A stretch of 64,000 nucleotides of DNA from CALDTK01 sp963837005 (GTDB lineage Bacteria; Bacteroidota; Bacteroidia; Chitinophagales; Saprospiraceae): contig CAWIMC010000013.1 in assembly GCA_963837005.1 (NCBI GenBank), forward strand, positions 558,001 through 622,000, in the 5' to 3' direction. The notes under the pieces were generated by a model. It was not told the DNA's origin, searched no databases, and worked only from the letters and a program-made list of their open reading frames with translations. Position 1 is the stretch's first letter, and each line of letters begins with the position of its first letter. The translations under genes were made by a program, and so were the position numbers. Of this stretch, positions 1 to 10,123 are shown in pieces.

Positions 1-114
1 TACAGAAACGTCCAAGCCAGCATCGTTTGCTGTAGGTTCGGTAGAACTTGGACCACAGGCTACGAGCAAAAAGACGCAGAGCGTAAGTTGACAGAACAGA
101 GGAGGTAGGTACAT
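1..114 (-). CDS. lipoprotein, N-terminal fragment (runs off the window)
   Basis: Reading leftward from an ATG at 114, the first 38 codons give a signal peptide rich in Leu, Cys and Val followed by the lipobox LLVAC, so the mature protein would start at Cys21 and be anchored by lipid. The rest lies outside the window. It follows ybeY in the same direction with a gap of only 25 bases, so it probably belongs to the same transcript. Function cannot be read from this fragment. Confidence 0.6.
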   Translation of the reverse strand, partial: MYLPPLFCQLTLCVFLLVACGPSSTEPTANDAGLDVSV

Positions 115-139
115 AGCGGTAAAAGGAGGGCGGAGGTGC

Positions 140-655
140 TTAATCGCACCAGCGGCGGAAGGTTACCCATTCGGCGATGGCACTATCTTCAGCAGCTCGT
201 ATTTCTGCCGATTCTTCCGCCGACTTGTCCCCAAAACCACAGAGGTGCAAGAGCCCGTGTGAGAGGACGCGCAGCATCTCATGAGTGAGGCTTTCGCCAA
301 AACCTCCGGCGTTGTCGGTCACGCGCTCCTGTGAAATGTAGCACTCTCCCTCGATCGAGGTCTCCACTGAAAAACTTGCCCCGGTAGGATCGTCGTCCGA
401 CAGATCGAAAGTGATAATGTCCGTGAGCGTGTCATGAGCGAGATGCTCCACGTTCATTTCGGCAAGGTACTCGTCGCTACAAAGGATGTAGTCGAGTTGC
501 ACGATTGAGCGCCCATGAGTTTTGGCGACAGCCCTTAGCCAATTGCCTAGAGCGCCCTCAGGCAAACCTCCAAATACAGGGGAAGGGGAGATATCGTGAA
601 AGGAGAACGTAACGACGGACTCAGAGACGTCATCTGGCAATCTCGGGAATTTCAC
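140..655 (-). CDS. ybeY: YbeY, endoribonuclease for rRNA maturation
   Basis: YbeY is a zinc-dependent RNase acting in 16S rRNA 3' maturation and ribosome quality control. The signature is HGLLHLCGFGDK near residue 135, the form common in Bacteroidota where the third zinc ligand differs from the enterobacterial HGxLHLxGYDH. The GTG start at 655 is preferred over an upstream ATG because it overlaps the stop of the preceding gene as GTGA, a typical coupling arrangement; this gives 171 residues, a normal length. The gene contains two copies of the short hairpin motif described separately, at 289-303 (read as FGES) and 519-533 (read as AVAKT). Family assignment is secure; the start choice is inferred. 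Confidence 0.9.
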   Translation of the reverse strand: MKFPRLPDDVSESVVTFSFHDISPSPVFGGLPEGALGNWLRAVAKTHGRSIVQLDYILCSDEYLAEMNVEHLAHDTLTDIITFDLSDDDPTGASFSVETSIEGECYISQERVTDNAGGFGESLTHEMLRVLSHGLLHLCGFGDKSAEESAEIRAAEDSAIAEWVTFRRWCD

Positions 656-1104
656 GCCGCCGCTGCATCCACACGGGCACCTCCGGCTACAGAGACACAG
701 CGGCATGAAAAGCCCATACGCACAGCTCGACCCTCGTCCTCGAAATCGATTCTATCGGTGAGGGCATGCATCAAGAACACCCCGCGACCGCCCTCTTTAA
801 GCAGGAAATCAGGTTCTGTTGGATCTTGTACGTCATCGGGCTGAAAGCCAGCGCCCTCGTCTCGAACAATGACCTCGAGACGTGTGGGTGCCTGGATGAT
901 TTGGATGTGAACATTCTTGTCTGCGTCCAGCCCGTTCCCGTGACGAATTGCATTCGTGACCGCTTCGAGGGTAGACACCATTACGTTGCCGCGCATGTCA
1001 TCGTCGAGGCAATTGCGATTCAACACATCCGCGATAAACCCTTCCAAACGCTGCAGGCTCTCGAGACGGGAGGCCAAAACCAGTGAGAGTTGAGGAGTTG
1101 ACAT
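652..1104 (-). CDS. ATP-binding protein of the RsbW/anti-sigma kinase type (HATPase_c_2)
   Basis: A 150-residue single-domain GHKL-type ATPase. Visible motifs are the N box EAVTNAIRHGN, the G1 box DEGAGF and the G2 box GGRGVFLM. Such stand-alone domains act as serine kinases that bind and phosphorylate anti-sigma antagonists in partner-switching systems; no antagonist or sigma factor is visible nearby. The ATG at 1104 (MSTPQLSL) is preferred to an ATG 30 codons upstream because the extra residues look non-homologous. It is followed directly by ybeY with a GTGA overlap and preceded by the DUF4175 gene, a neighbourhood I recall from other Bacteroidota. Confidence 0.8.
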   Translation of the reverse strand: MSTPQLSLVLASRLESLQRLEGFIADVLNRNCLDDDMRGNVMVSTLEAVTNAIRHGNGLDADKNVHIQIIQAPTRLEVIVRDEGAGFQPDDVQDPTEPDFLLKEGGRGVFLMHALTDRIDFEDEGRAVRMGFSCRCVSVAGGARVDAAAA

Positions 1105-1267
1105 AAAATACGAATGGACGACGTAAGGGTATAAGTGCGCAAATACGGGGGGAGAGCCGACCCCTGAGGGCAATAACTCACGAGCCGTAACCACAATCAG
1201 AAAAGTAAAGTTCCCGCATGAGATAATAACCCCGAGTGATCGTCAACAATTGGTCGACTGTCCTGTG

Positions 1268-4200
1268 TCACTTGGCTCGCATCTCATCGAGGTAGCGGTC
1301 GACGAGCTGGCGGTAGAAAGGCGTTAGGGCGGGATTGGCCTCTCGGTAGAGGTCGGTTTGTGTAGAGCGTTGCTTAAGATACTCCTGCAGCGCAGGTGGA
1401 AGGGTACGTGCAACTTCCTTACCGGATTCAGACTTCCGACGCTCTTCCTCGTCCTGCTGGCGATCGGCTTTCTCAGCTTCCAGGAGGCGGGTGAGGATCT
1501 CCTCCTGACGGCGCATCATTTCGTTGGTGAGGCGCTTGTTGACGAGGTCCGTCTCGATCTTGTCCATCCCGTCGATGATGTCTTGCAACTCGCGGGAGCC
1601 CTTGCCCTGCTCCTGCAGCTTGCGTTGTTGGTCGCGGAGCTTCTTGCGCAAGGCGGCTTGCTTGGCAGCCATCTCAGCGAACTCTTTGCTGGTGACGCCT
1701 TCGCCACCCTTACCGCCTTCTCCTTCGCCCTGGCCCTTGCCCTGTTTGCGACCTTCGGCCTGCTTCTGCATGTTTTCCATGGCCTTCTCCATCTGCTCTT
1801 TGAGGCTCTGTTGCCCCTCACTCATCTTGTCGCTTGGCTCCTTGCCAGACTTGCTACCCTGGCCTTGCCCTTTACCGCCTGGCTTCTCGCAGCTTTGACT
1901 GCCGGGCATCGAACTGGCCATCTGCTCTTGCATCTGTTTCATCGACTCGGAGAGCATCAGCGCGAGGTCATTGACGTTCGTCATGATGCGCTGTTGGCGG
2001 TTGGCGGCCTCGCCGACCTGTCGCTCTTCTAGGTGGCCGAGGGTTTGGTCGAGGCCAACACGAATCTCCCCTACCTTTTCAATGACGAAGGTCTCGATCT
2101 GCATCACTCGCTTTGCGAGGGCCTGGAGGCTATCGTCTACGATGCGGAAGTCGTCCTTGAGCTTGAACTGTTGTTGTACCTCCTCGACGTAGCGGGGGGT
2201 ATTGATCTCGGTTTTGGCGAAAGCCGACATAAGGCGCTCCTGGTCGAAGGAGATCGTGACGAGGTTCTCGAGCAACTGGCGGATGGCTTTCATGTCCTCG
2301 GCTGCCTGCTTTTGCTGTCCACTCTGAGCGGCCGCCTTCATCTGCTCGGCCATCTTTTTCATCTTCTGTGCCGCCTCCTTCTGCTTTTGGCCCGCTTGCT
2401 TGTTCTGCTGCTGGTCCATCTTCTCGCCAGCCTTCTGCTGATCACGCTTCACATCCTTCTGGTCGTCTTTTTCGACACCGGTGTCCTTGGGGCGCTCTAA
2501 CTCTTCGTTCTTCTTCTCGACTTGGTCGAGCTGCTTAGTGAGTTCCTCGAACTTCTTGTTGAGCTCCTCCTGCTTAGCCTGCTGCTCCTGGTTTTGGGCA
2601 CCGTCCTCTTTCTTCTCGGTCTCTTGCCCGAGCTCCTGCTGTTCCTTCGCGAGTTCTTCGAGCTTCTCGGCGGCGACCTGCATCTCGTACTCGAGTTCGA
2701 GCTTCTTGAAAAGCTCCTCGAGGCGGTCGAGCTTCTGTTCGGTCTCCTTGTCGTCGGCCTGCATCTGCTGCATCATGTCGAGCGCCTCGTCCTTCTGGAG
2801 CTTGTCCATGAGGTCCTTGATCTTTTCCAGCATGGCCTTCATCTCCGGGTCCTGGAGCTCTTCGAACATCTCCTCGAGCTTCTCCTGCTTTTCGTCCTGT
2901 TCGGGATTGGGCTCCTCGAACTCCTCCTGGTCGGCGCGTTGCTCGTCGAACTCCTTTTTGGCCTCCTCGATCTTCTTCTCGAGTTCGGCCTGGCGCTCCA
3001 TGAGCTTCTCTAGCTCCTGGCGAGCCTGCCAGTCCATGTCCTTCTTCTGGAGGAGGTTTTCGCGCAAGCGCTTCATTTGCTCTTGGAGTGCCTTGCTCTC
3101 CTTAATGGACTCTTGTAGCTTCTTTTTGATGTTGTCGCTCTGGTCGGCGCGCGACTCGGCATACTCCTCCAGGGTCTTCTTGCGGTAGGTCTCCACGGGG
3201 GTGCGGGCAGACTTCGCGCCGTTGACTCCGTCGTTGTCGAGGGTTTCGAAGTAGTAGCTCAGTTCTTCACCCGGTTTTAGCGAAAGCTTCTCGATGTCGA
3301 AGGTATAGTCGAAAGTCGCCGTTTTGCCGGAAGGCCGCTGTAGCGCAACCGTCTGCGTGACGGGCTTGCCGCGCGAGGGCGTACGAGTGTACACGAGGCG
3401 CAGCACCGACAGCCCATAATCGTCGCTGGCCTCCCCGGCGAAGAAGAGCACATTGCGCTGGCTGGAGTCTACGAAGCGTTCGGCGCTGATGCTCGGGTTC
3501 TGATCACTGATTACACTCACGCCGTAGCGCACGCTGTCGGCCCGGGGCAGGGCGGTGTTGCCCGTCACTACGGTATAAGCTGTCGAGCGCATCACGCGTC
3601 GGTCGAAACGGAACAGTTCCTGTCCTTCGCGGGTCGCGCTGTCGAGCTGGGCAGTAGGGCTTTCGCCAAAACGCATTTCGACGGCCTCGGTGTTGTCCGC
3701 CTCGAAGAGCCACGTCATGCGCGTGCCCTCTGGCACGGTAAGGTCGCCGAGGTTGTCGACGGTCTCGTCGGTGCGCCCCGTGTGTCCTGGATAGTCGAGC
3801 TGGACGGTAAAGCCGAGCAAATTTGGCTTCTTAACGACAGCAAGCTCGTAGCTCCTCGAGGCGACCTCCCCGCTACTGAATCTGAACTGTACATCCTCGG
3901 CCACCTGCTGAAACTCATAGCTAAAACGTCCGCCGCCCTCGTGCTTGAGTTGGTACTCGTTGCCGTCCAGGTTAATGAAGGCCTCCGACGGGATGACGTC
4001 GCCTTCGACCTCCACGAGGAGTGGGTAGTTCTCGAACTGCACCACAGAGAGGTCGCCTTTCGGCAAAACGAAGCGAAACGGGGCGGGCCGCTCGAAGTCC
4101 TCGTTGTTGCGCATCAAGCGGAACGTAGAGTCCGTGATCAGCGACGGTGCTGCCACCAGGAAGCAGATGAGCAGCAGCAGCGGCGGCAGGGCATAGCGGA

Positions 4201-4702
4201 GGTAACGTCGATTTTCATTGAGGTCAATCGCGCGGCGGAAGGGCACGGGTTGGAGTTCGGCACTTTTCTGGTCGATGCTGGCCAGCAGGAGATCTTCGCT
4301 CACGCCACTGGTCACCCGAGCGTCGGCGGTGTGAGCTTCAGCCTCGCGACCGAGTTGAAGGAGGTTGAGCAACTTGTCCTTGACATCCCCAAAGTGATCG
4401 CCGATGATGGCGGCGGCCTTCTCGTGTGAGATCACGCTCCCGAGGCGGAAGTACCGCGTCAGCGGCAGCAGGACCCAATAGCTCGCCGCCGCTCCACTAA
4501 TGGCTAGGAAGCCGAAGAACAAAGTCTTGCGACCGAGGCGATCGAAGTAAAAGTTGCCCTCCAGCAGCGCGACCGCCAGAAAGCACGCACCCACTGCACC
4601 GAGGGTGTAAAGACTCCCCCTGATGACTTGGTTGAGGTAGTACTTACGGATGAACTGGTCTAGCCGCTCTACGAGGGCGAGGTAGGTGTTGGTGGATTGC
4701 AT
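1268..4702 (-). CDS. DUF4175 family protein, membrane-anchored giant coiled coil
   Basis: A 1144-residue protein. Two hydrophobic segments lie near residues 33-55 and 62-82 and a third near 170-190, followed by a probably periplasmic beta-rich region to about residue 500. From about 530 to 1110 it is almost entirely Glu, Lys, Gln and Leu, a long charged coiled coil with a Gly/Lys-rich break near 960-1030 (repeats such as GKGQGEGEGGKGGEG). This architecture is that of DUF4175, whose function is not established. Five copies of the short hairpin motif lie inside the gene (2211, 3274, 3321, 3658 and 4055), the densest cluster in the window. A start at 4702 fits the membrane segment. Confidence 0.85.
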   Translation of the reverse strand: MQSTNTYLALVERLDQFIRKYYLNQVIRGSLYTLGAVGACFLAVALLEGNFYFDRLGRKTLFFGFLAISGAAASYWVLLPLTRYFRLGSVISHEKAAAIIGDHFGDVKDKLLNLLQLGREAEAHTADARVTSGVSEDLLLASIDQKSAELQPVPFRRAIDLNENRRYLRYALPPLLLLICFLVAAPSLITDSTFRLMRNNEDFERPAPFRFVLPKGDLSVVQFENYPLLVEVEGDVIPSEAFINLDGNEYQLKHEGGGRFSYEFQQVAEDVQFRFSSGEVASRSYELAVVKKPNLLGFTVQLDYPGHTGRTDETVDNLGDLTVPEGTRMTWLFEADNTEAVEMRFGESPTAQLDSATREGQELFRFDRRVMRSTAYTVVTGNTALPRADSVRYGVSVISDQNPSISAERFVDSSQRNVLFFAGEASDDYGLSVLRLVYTRTPSRGKPVTQTVALQRPSGKTATFDYTFDIEKLSLKPGEELSYYFETLDNDGVNGAKSARTPVETYRKKTLEEYAESRADQSDNIKKKLQESIKESKALQEQMKRLRENLLQKKDMDWQARQELEKLMERQAELEKKIEEAKKEFDEQRADQEEFEEPNPEQDEKQEKLEEMFEELQDPEMKAMLEKIKDLMDKLQKDEALDMMQQMQADDKETEQKLDRLEELFKKLELEYEMQVAAEKLEELAKEQQELGQETEKKEDGAQNQEQQAKQEELNKKFEELTKQLDQVEKKNEELERPKDTGVEKDDQKDVKRDQQKAGEKMDQQQNKQAGQKQKEAAQKMKKMAEQMKAAAQSGQQKQAAEDMKAIRQLLENLVTISFDQERLMSAFAKTEINTPRYVEEVQQQFKLKDDFRIVDDSLQALAKRVMQIETFVIEKVGEIRVGLDQTLGHLEERQVGEAANRQQRIMTNVNDLALMLSESMKQMQEQMASSMPGSQSCEKPGGKGQGQGSKSGKEPSDKMSEGQQSLKEQMEKAMENMQKQAEGRKQGKGQGEGEGGKGGEGVTSKEFAEMAAKQAALRKKLRDQQRKLQEQGKGSRELQDIIDGMDKIETDLVNKRLTNEMMRRQEEILTRLLEAEKADRQQDEEERRKSESGKEVARTLPPALQEYLKQRSTQTDLYREANPALTPFYRQLVDRYLDEMRAK
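3274..3288 (+). repeat. motif copy with stem AGC/GCT
   Basis: GTTTT-AGC-GAAA-GCT. Both sides differ from the commonest form (GGC/GCC) and still pair. Read as LSLKP on the coding strand of the DUF4175 gene. Confidence 0.85.
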
Positions 4703-4980
4703 CGTGGAGGTGAGATCGTCGCGGTGGTCGGCGGCACTGCGGTAGTGCCGAGAGGGAGCCCAAGGTAAGTTACCAACGAGTCACGGGGAGGAGGTGTTGC
4801 GGGAGGTGTCCCTGCCCTTCAATGGCAGAAAGTGCTCATGAGTACCTCATTATGGGTGACTGGTTTAGGGTAGATTGGACCATAATCGGCAACGAGGCGA
4901 CATATCGTGGGTCGCCAGCGAACTAAGTTGGCCCACTCCGGCATACTGTTGCAAGAACAATCATAAACCAATACAACACC

Positions 4981-7900
4981 ATGAGTTCCAGAATTTACAA
5001 AACCACGTCGCTAACCCTTGTCCTGCTTTTGGCAGCGTTCGGGAGTGCAATGGCACAATTGCGCACGGTGACCACCACCGCGGACTCGGGTCCGGGTAGC
5101 CTACGAGAGGCCCTTACTACCTGAGCACGACGAGCGTCCGCTTCGCACCGCACACTCAATGGGTCGACCATCACCCTCGCTACCCCCATCACCATCACCC
5201 AAAACGATCGCCATCACTGGCAACGGGATGATTCAGTACGAACAGTCATCGGGTACGAACGGTGCATTCATAGTGTCGGGCATCAACAAAGTTACGTTTA
5301 CCGATCTCGCGATCAACGGCTCTAGCGCCCAAAGCGGAGCAGCGATCAATGCGACCGGCGCGATCAGTCGAAGTATTCATCGTGCTTCTTCTCGAACAAC
5401 ACTGCCACCGGTGACGCCGCAGGTGAAGGTGGCGGGGCCATCTCGGCCGGGGAGTGGTACTGTTCGTGTACAGGACAGCCGCTTCGTCAACAACCGCGCG
5501 AGTGGCGCCAGCGGGTCCGGTGGCGCGATCATCGTTAGCGATGGAGCACGCTAGCGTAGTTCGGACGCGCTCTCGAGCGCAATAGCGCCAGTCGCGCAGG
5601 TGGTGCCATCGAACATGCCTCGGGAGCCAACTCGACTGGCCATCCTCACATTCGTGACCTTCACGCGAGAACACAACCGGCGCAATCCCGGTAACGGTGG
5701 CGCAGTGCACATCACGGGTGCCGGTAACGCCAACATCATACGGAGGTAGCGCTACCGGCAACGTCGCTGCATGCCGAGGGCGGAGCGTTTTGGAACGGGA
5801 CGGCACCATGCGGATCGCCGATGTACGCATTCGCGAACAATCGTGCCAACGGTGCCGGCGCCGACCAGGGCGGTGGCGGCACTCTACAGCCTCGGCGGTA
5901 ACGTCGTCATCTCCGGGAGTACGACCTTCGTCAGCAACACCGCCCCCGGTGCCGCGGGATCGGGTGGGGCCATCCTCATGGATGCAGGTTCGGTCTTGCA
6001 AGTCGTACAACACGACGTTCACCAACAACTCCGCGAGTCGTGCGGGCGGTGCCATCGAGAACAACGGTGGCGCAGGCACGACAGATGAACCTCGCCAACG
6101 TCACGATGACCGGCAACCGCACGGGCTCGGCCCCGGGCAACGGCGGCGGCTACCACGCCACTGGCGCCGGCAACGTCGAATATCCACGGCGGTACGTTCA
6201 CCGAGAATAACTGCCACGCGCGAGGGCGGCGCACTCTGGAACGGTTCGGGTAGCATGCTGGTGCTCGGCGCTACATATCAGCAACAACGTCGCCCTAGGT
6301 GGCATCCTCGGCCAGGGCGGCGGAGGTATCTTCAACAACGGCGGTAGCGTCATCGTGACCAACGGTACGCAATTGATCGGCAACACCGCCAACGGCGCTC
6401 CCGCCGGATCGGGCGGCGGTATCTTGAATGCTACAGGTGGTACGCTGATCGTTTCCTTCTCGCGCATCAACGGCAACGTAGCCGCCCGCGCCGGCGGCGG
6501 CATCGAGGATGCATCGGGCGCGGGACGGACGCTCAACCTCTTCAACGTCACCATGATCAGCAACCGAGCCACGACGAGCCCAGGTAGCGGTGGTGCCCTT
6601 CACATCACAGGCGCGAGCGATGCTCGGATCACTAACTCTAACGTCACGACCAATTTCGCTGCAAAGCAAGGAGGAGGGCTTTGGAATGGTTCCGGCCGCA
6701 TGGACATCGACGGTACAAGCGTCACCAACAATACTGCCGCTGGAGCACTGGCCACCGACGGCGGTGGCGGTATCTACAACATGGGTGGCACGGTGGTGAT
6801 CACCAACCAGTCGGCGATTAACGGCAACGAAGCCGACGGCGCGAGTGGCTCCGGTGGGGCCATCCTCAACGCGACCGGCGGCGCGATCCAGATCTACAGT
6901 AGCTTCGTCAACTCCAACACGGCCAACCGCGCCGGCGGTGGCATCGAGGACTTCTCCGGTGCCGGAACCGCGGTGGAGATCTACACGACGCGCTTCGACC
7001 AGAACGTCGTCAACAACGCCCCCGGCAACGGTGGCGCACTCCACGTCACGGGCGCAGGTGACGTCAAAACGGCGACAGTCACATACACGAGTAACACGGC
7101 CGGCAGCGAAGGTGGCGGCCTCTGGAACGGCACCGGCGTGATGACCGTAACGAGAGTTCGTCCTTCACCGACAACGTAGGCCGTGGCAACAGTGCCGAAA
7201 ACGGTGGTGGCGCCATCTACAACGACGGGGGTACGCTCTGGGTCTACGGGTTCGATTTCGAGCGCAACTCTCGCCACCGGTACCGCCGGCTCCGGTGGAG
7301 CCATCCTCAACCAGGGACGCTGACCCAGATCGGGGTTCGACTCTTCACGAGCAACTACCGCCAACCGCGCCGGCGGTGCCATCGAGGACCGCTCCAATGC
7401 AAGCCTTTCCGTGACGCGACGCCACGATTCACGTCCAACCGGACCGGCAGCGCACCGGGCAATGGCGGCGGAATCCACATCACGGGTTCGGCCAGCGGTC
7501 GACCTGCACGGGGACTCAATGTTCCGCAACAACTTTGCCGCCTCGGAGGGTGGTGGATTCTGGAACGGCTCAGGTACGGCAGTGGTGTCCAATTGCGTTT
7601 GTCGCGAATGCCGCCGCTGGTAACGGAAGCGACAATGGCGGTGGTGCGCATCTTCAACGAAGGCGGAGTCCTTAACGCTCCGACAGCTACTTCGCCGACA
7701 ATACCGCCGGCGGTACCAGCGGCTCGGGTGGTGCTATCTTCTTCGACCAGGGTTCGGCGGGTACATCACCGGTTCGATCTTCGAGCGCAACTCCGCCTAC
7801 CGCGCGGGGGGTGCAATCGAGGACAACTCGCGCATCGGGACCCAGGTGGTCGTTAACTTCTCGACGCTACAGGACAACACGACAGGCGCAAGGCCAGGCA

Positions 7901-8996
7901 ACGGTGGTGCCGTACACGTGACCGGCAACGGTAACTTCAACCTTAATACCGGCTCAGGTGCTTCGTAACCTCGCCGCTAATGAAGGCGGTGGTCTCTGGA
8001 ACGGTTCTGGCGCGATGGCTACACGCAGACGAACGGTCGGGCAACGATGCCGGCGGACTTCGGTGGTGGCGGGGTCTACAACGAAGGCGGAGATCTTACC
8101 GTTTCGCGTTCGTTAGTCGCCGACAACCGACTCACTGGTGCTCCCGCCATCGGAGCTGGTATCCTCAATGCCAATTCGGGAACGGGACATCCGTACAGTT
8201 TAGTACGATTAGCGCCAACTCGTCTTCCTTCAATGCCGGAGGTATCGCTAACGCCGGTACGCTGGTCGTCACTGGCGCTACGATTGCGCTCAACAAGGCC
8301 ACCAACCGCGGTGGTGGTATCAGCCAGATTCAAGGTGCACAGACAGCTACCATCCGCAGCAGCATCATCGGAGTCAACAGTGCACCACAAGGAGCCGACC
8401 TTGACGCTATGGTGGGTACTTTCGTAAGTGCCGGCTTTAATTTGATTGCGTCCGATGACGCAAACGTATTCCCTGCGGCCATGACCGATCGGGAGGGAAC
8501 ACTTGCAGTACCTGTGAGACTCGGCCTTCTTCCGCTCGCGGATAATGGTGGACCCACGCTCACGCACGCCACATGTGCTCGGGTGATGGCTACAACATGG
8601 GCGACCCGATGCTCAACGATGTCGACCAGCGCGGCCGTCAGCGTCTTCGGTGGCGTACGTGACATCGGGGCCTACGAACTCCAGTCCGTCTGCCCTCCAA
8701 CGCCCTTCGCACCTACGACGCCAGTAGCGAGTGCTGCGAACACCTTCTCCGTCTACCCAACGCAAACGCGCGGTAACCTCACCATCGAGATGACCGATGA
8801 GTCGACCTTTACTACGCAAAGCGACGGGGATTACACCTTCCGCATCGTAGATGCCAGCGGAATGCTGATACGCGAGGTACGCAGCAATTCGGATCGCTTC
8901 GAGTTCGATGCTAACGGTCTGGAGGCCGGCAGCTACTTTGTACAACGAGTTTCAGGGACGGGCGTAGAGTCCCGGATGTTCCAGATCCTCAACTAA
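4981..8996 (+). pseudogene. right-handed beta-helix adhesin with type IX sorting domain, many frameshifts
   Basis: The ATG at 4981 opens a clear signal peptide (hydrophobic core then SAMAQ) and about 47 codons before a stop. Coding then jumps between all three frames up to 8996. The pieces are rungs such as GGALHVTG, GGGLWNGSG, GGGIYNMGG, GSGGAILN and AGGGIED, as in polymorphic outer-membrane/beta-helix surface proteins. The last 80 residues form a type IX secretion C-terminal domain (FSVYPTQTRGNLTIEM ... SYFVQRVSG), so the ancestral product was exported to the surface. At least ten frame changes and several stops are needed to connect the pieces. That is more than in any other gene here, so genuine decay is likely, although sequencing error in a repeat is possible. 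No short hairpin motif was found inside it. Confidence 0.8.
5690..8340 (+). repeat. tandem ~441-bp (147-residue) beta-helix repeats
   Basis: The sentence GG(C/T)AA/AG CGGYGG that encodes GNGGALHVTG recurs at 5690, 6136, 6583, 7024, 7458 and 7897. The intervals are 446, 447, 441, 434 and 439 bases. The sub-motif for LWNGSG recurs once per unit. Each unit therefore holds about five helix rungs. Spacings that are not multiples of three match the frame jumps. Confidence 0.75.
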
Positions 8997-9041
8997 GGTC
9001 GCCGCCGAGGCCTCACGAGGTTCGGTACGACACGTATTTGC

Positions 9042-9073
9042 GAGCCCCGGACGATTCACATCGTCTGGGGCTC
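9042..9073. terminator. hairpin after the beta-helix gene
   Basis: GAGCCCCGGACGAT and its near-perfect reverse complement (one G:T position) form a 14-bp stem around a 4-base loop, 45 bases after the stop at 8996 and 135 bases after the end of the converging gene at 9209. A T-rich stretch follows on the plus strand, but there is no clean T run. Confidence 0.6.
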
Positions 9074-9208
9074 TCTGTTCTTGGGCAAGTTCGTCGAAAC
9101 GACTAGAAAAGCTCGCGGCCCCTAAACTTCGTGTACCGGGAGTTCGATTAGGCGCAAGCTGAAACGCTATCGACCACTCGCGTATCGCTCCCTAAGAGCG
9201 CGATCTGC

Positions 9209-10123
9209 TCACGGTGGGTAGTGTGGATAGGTGCCGAAGGAATAGAGCCCAGAAGCCAAGAAACCAATGATGAAGCGCTGAGGCATATGCAGCACCGGAG
9301 TTGCCATCGGAGCCCGCCCAAAGCCCGCCACCACCATACCGTCTGGCGAGTTTATTCCGATCGTATCGTTGCCGAGGAGACTGTAGTGGTCGAGCAGCGT
9401 ATCGGCTTCAACTTGCAGCATATACAGTACCATAGGGATGCCATCCAGTCCGAAATAGTACCACTGACGGTTGGCGACCTCTTCTTGCCCTTTGAAATGG
9501 TCGTACTGTGGGTAGGCTGGCACACTTTGGTCGCTGGCCATATAGGTCTGTCGCGGGCGATGGATGCCGCCTGCGGGACCCTCATAGAGAAACCAGTATC
9601 CAGACGTGTCGCTCACGCCCGTCACGTCGAGCACGGCGTGATCCACGTGAAACGTCCACGTCCAGGCCCACGGGCCACCTGGTGTTCTACAGGAGGCTGT
9701 AGAGTCACTAGTAACTGCGGTGCTCGCGCAATCGTGCCCTGGGTGCCCCGCGCCATCGTAGTCGGAGTGGAAGACTAGGTTGGGCACGCCCCGGTAAGAG
9801 CTCGCCGCGCTCGGGGGGTATTGATTCCAAGGCTCGGGCTCATAGGCGATCCAATCGCGCCCTTCGCCGTCGATCATACTCGACAGACCGCCCGACGCAG
9901 AGTCTAGCAAAAAAGTCGCCTCGCTGCTGCGGTAGCGGTAGTGAGTACGGTCAAAGTGTCGGATGGTGTCTACTTCGATTCCTGGTTGATTAGCGTCATC
10001 GTTGTGCGTCTCGTTTTGCCGACAGGCGCCTAAACAGGCCGCTAGAGAAACACACAAGAGGCCAGCGCTAACGTGGGAGCTTGCTTTGCGTACGCGAATC
10101 TTCGAGTTCACCAAAAGCTTCAT
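9209..10123 (-). CDS. lipoprotein of unknown function
   Basis: A 304-residue protein with a signal peptide and the lipobox LGAC, then RQNETHNDD; predicted outer-membrane or periplasmic lipoprotein. The body is rich in Trp, Tyr and Asp (WIAYEPEPWNQYPP; GGPWAWTWTFHVDH) and looks like an all-beta domain. I do not recognise a family; the pattern recalls polysaccharide-acting or lectin-like folds, but that is a guess. The ATG at 10123 overlaps the stop of the upstream FG-GAP gene as ATGA, so it is the third gene of a coupled three-gene unit. A copy of the short hairpin motif (10013-10027) encodes the residues directly after the lipid-modified cysteine. Confidence 0.7.
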   Translation of the reverse strand: MKLLVNSKIRVRKASSHVSAGLLCVSLAACLGACRQNETHNDDANQPGIEVDTIRHFDRTHYRYRSSEATFLLDSASGGLSSMIDGEGRDWIAYEPEPWNQYPPSAASSYRGVPNLVFHSDYDGAGHPGHDCASTAVTSDSTASCRTPGGPWAWTWTFHVDHAVLDVTGVSDTSGYWFLYEGPAGGIHRPRQTYMASDQSVPAYPQYDHFKGQEEVANRQWYYFGLDGIPMVLYMLQVEADTLLDHYSLLGNDTIGINSPDGMVVAGFGRAPMATPVLHMPQRFIIGFLASGLYSFGTYPHYPP

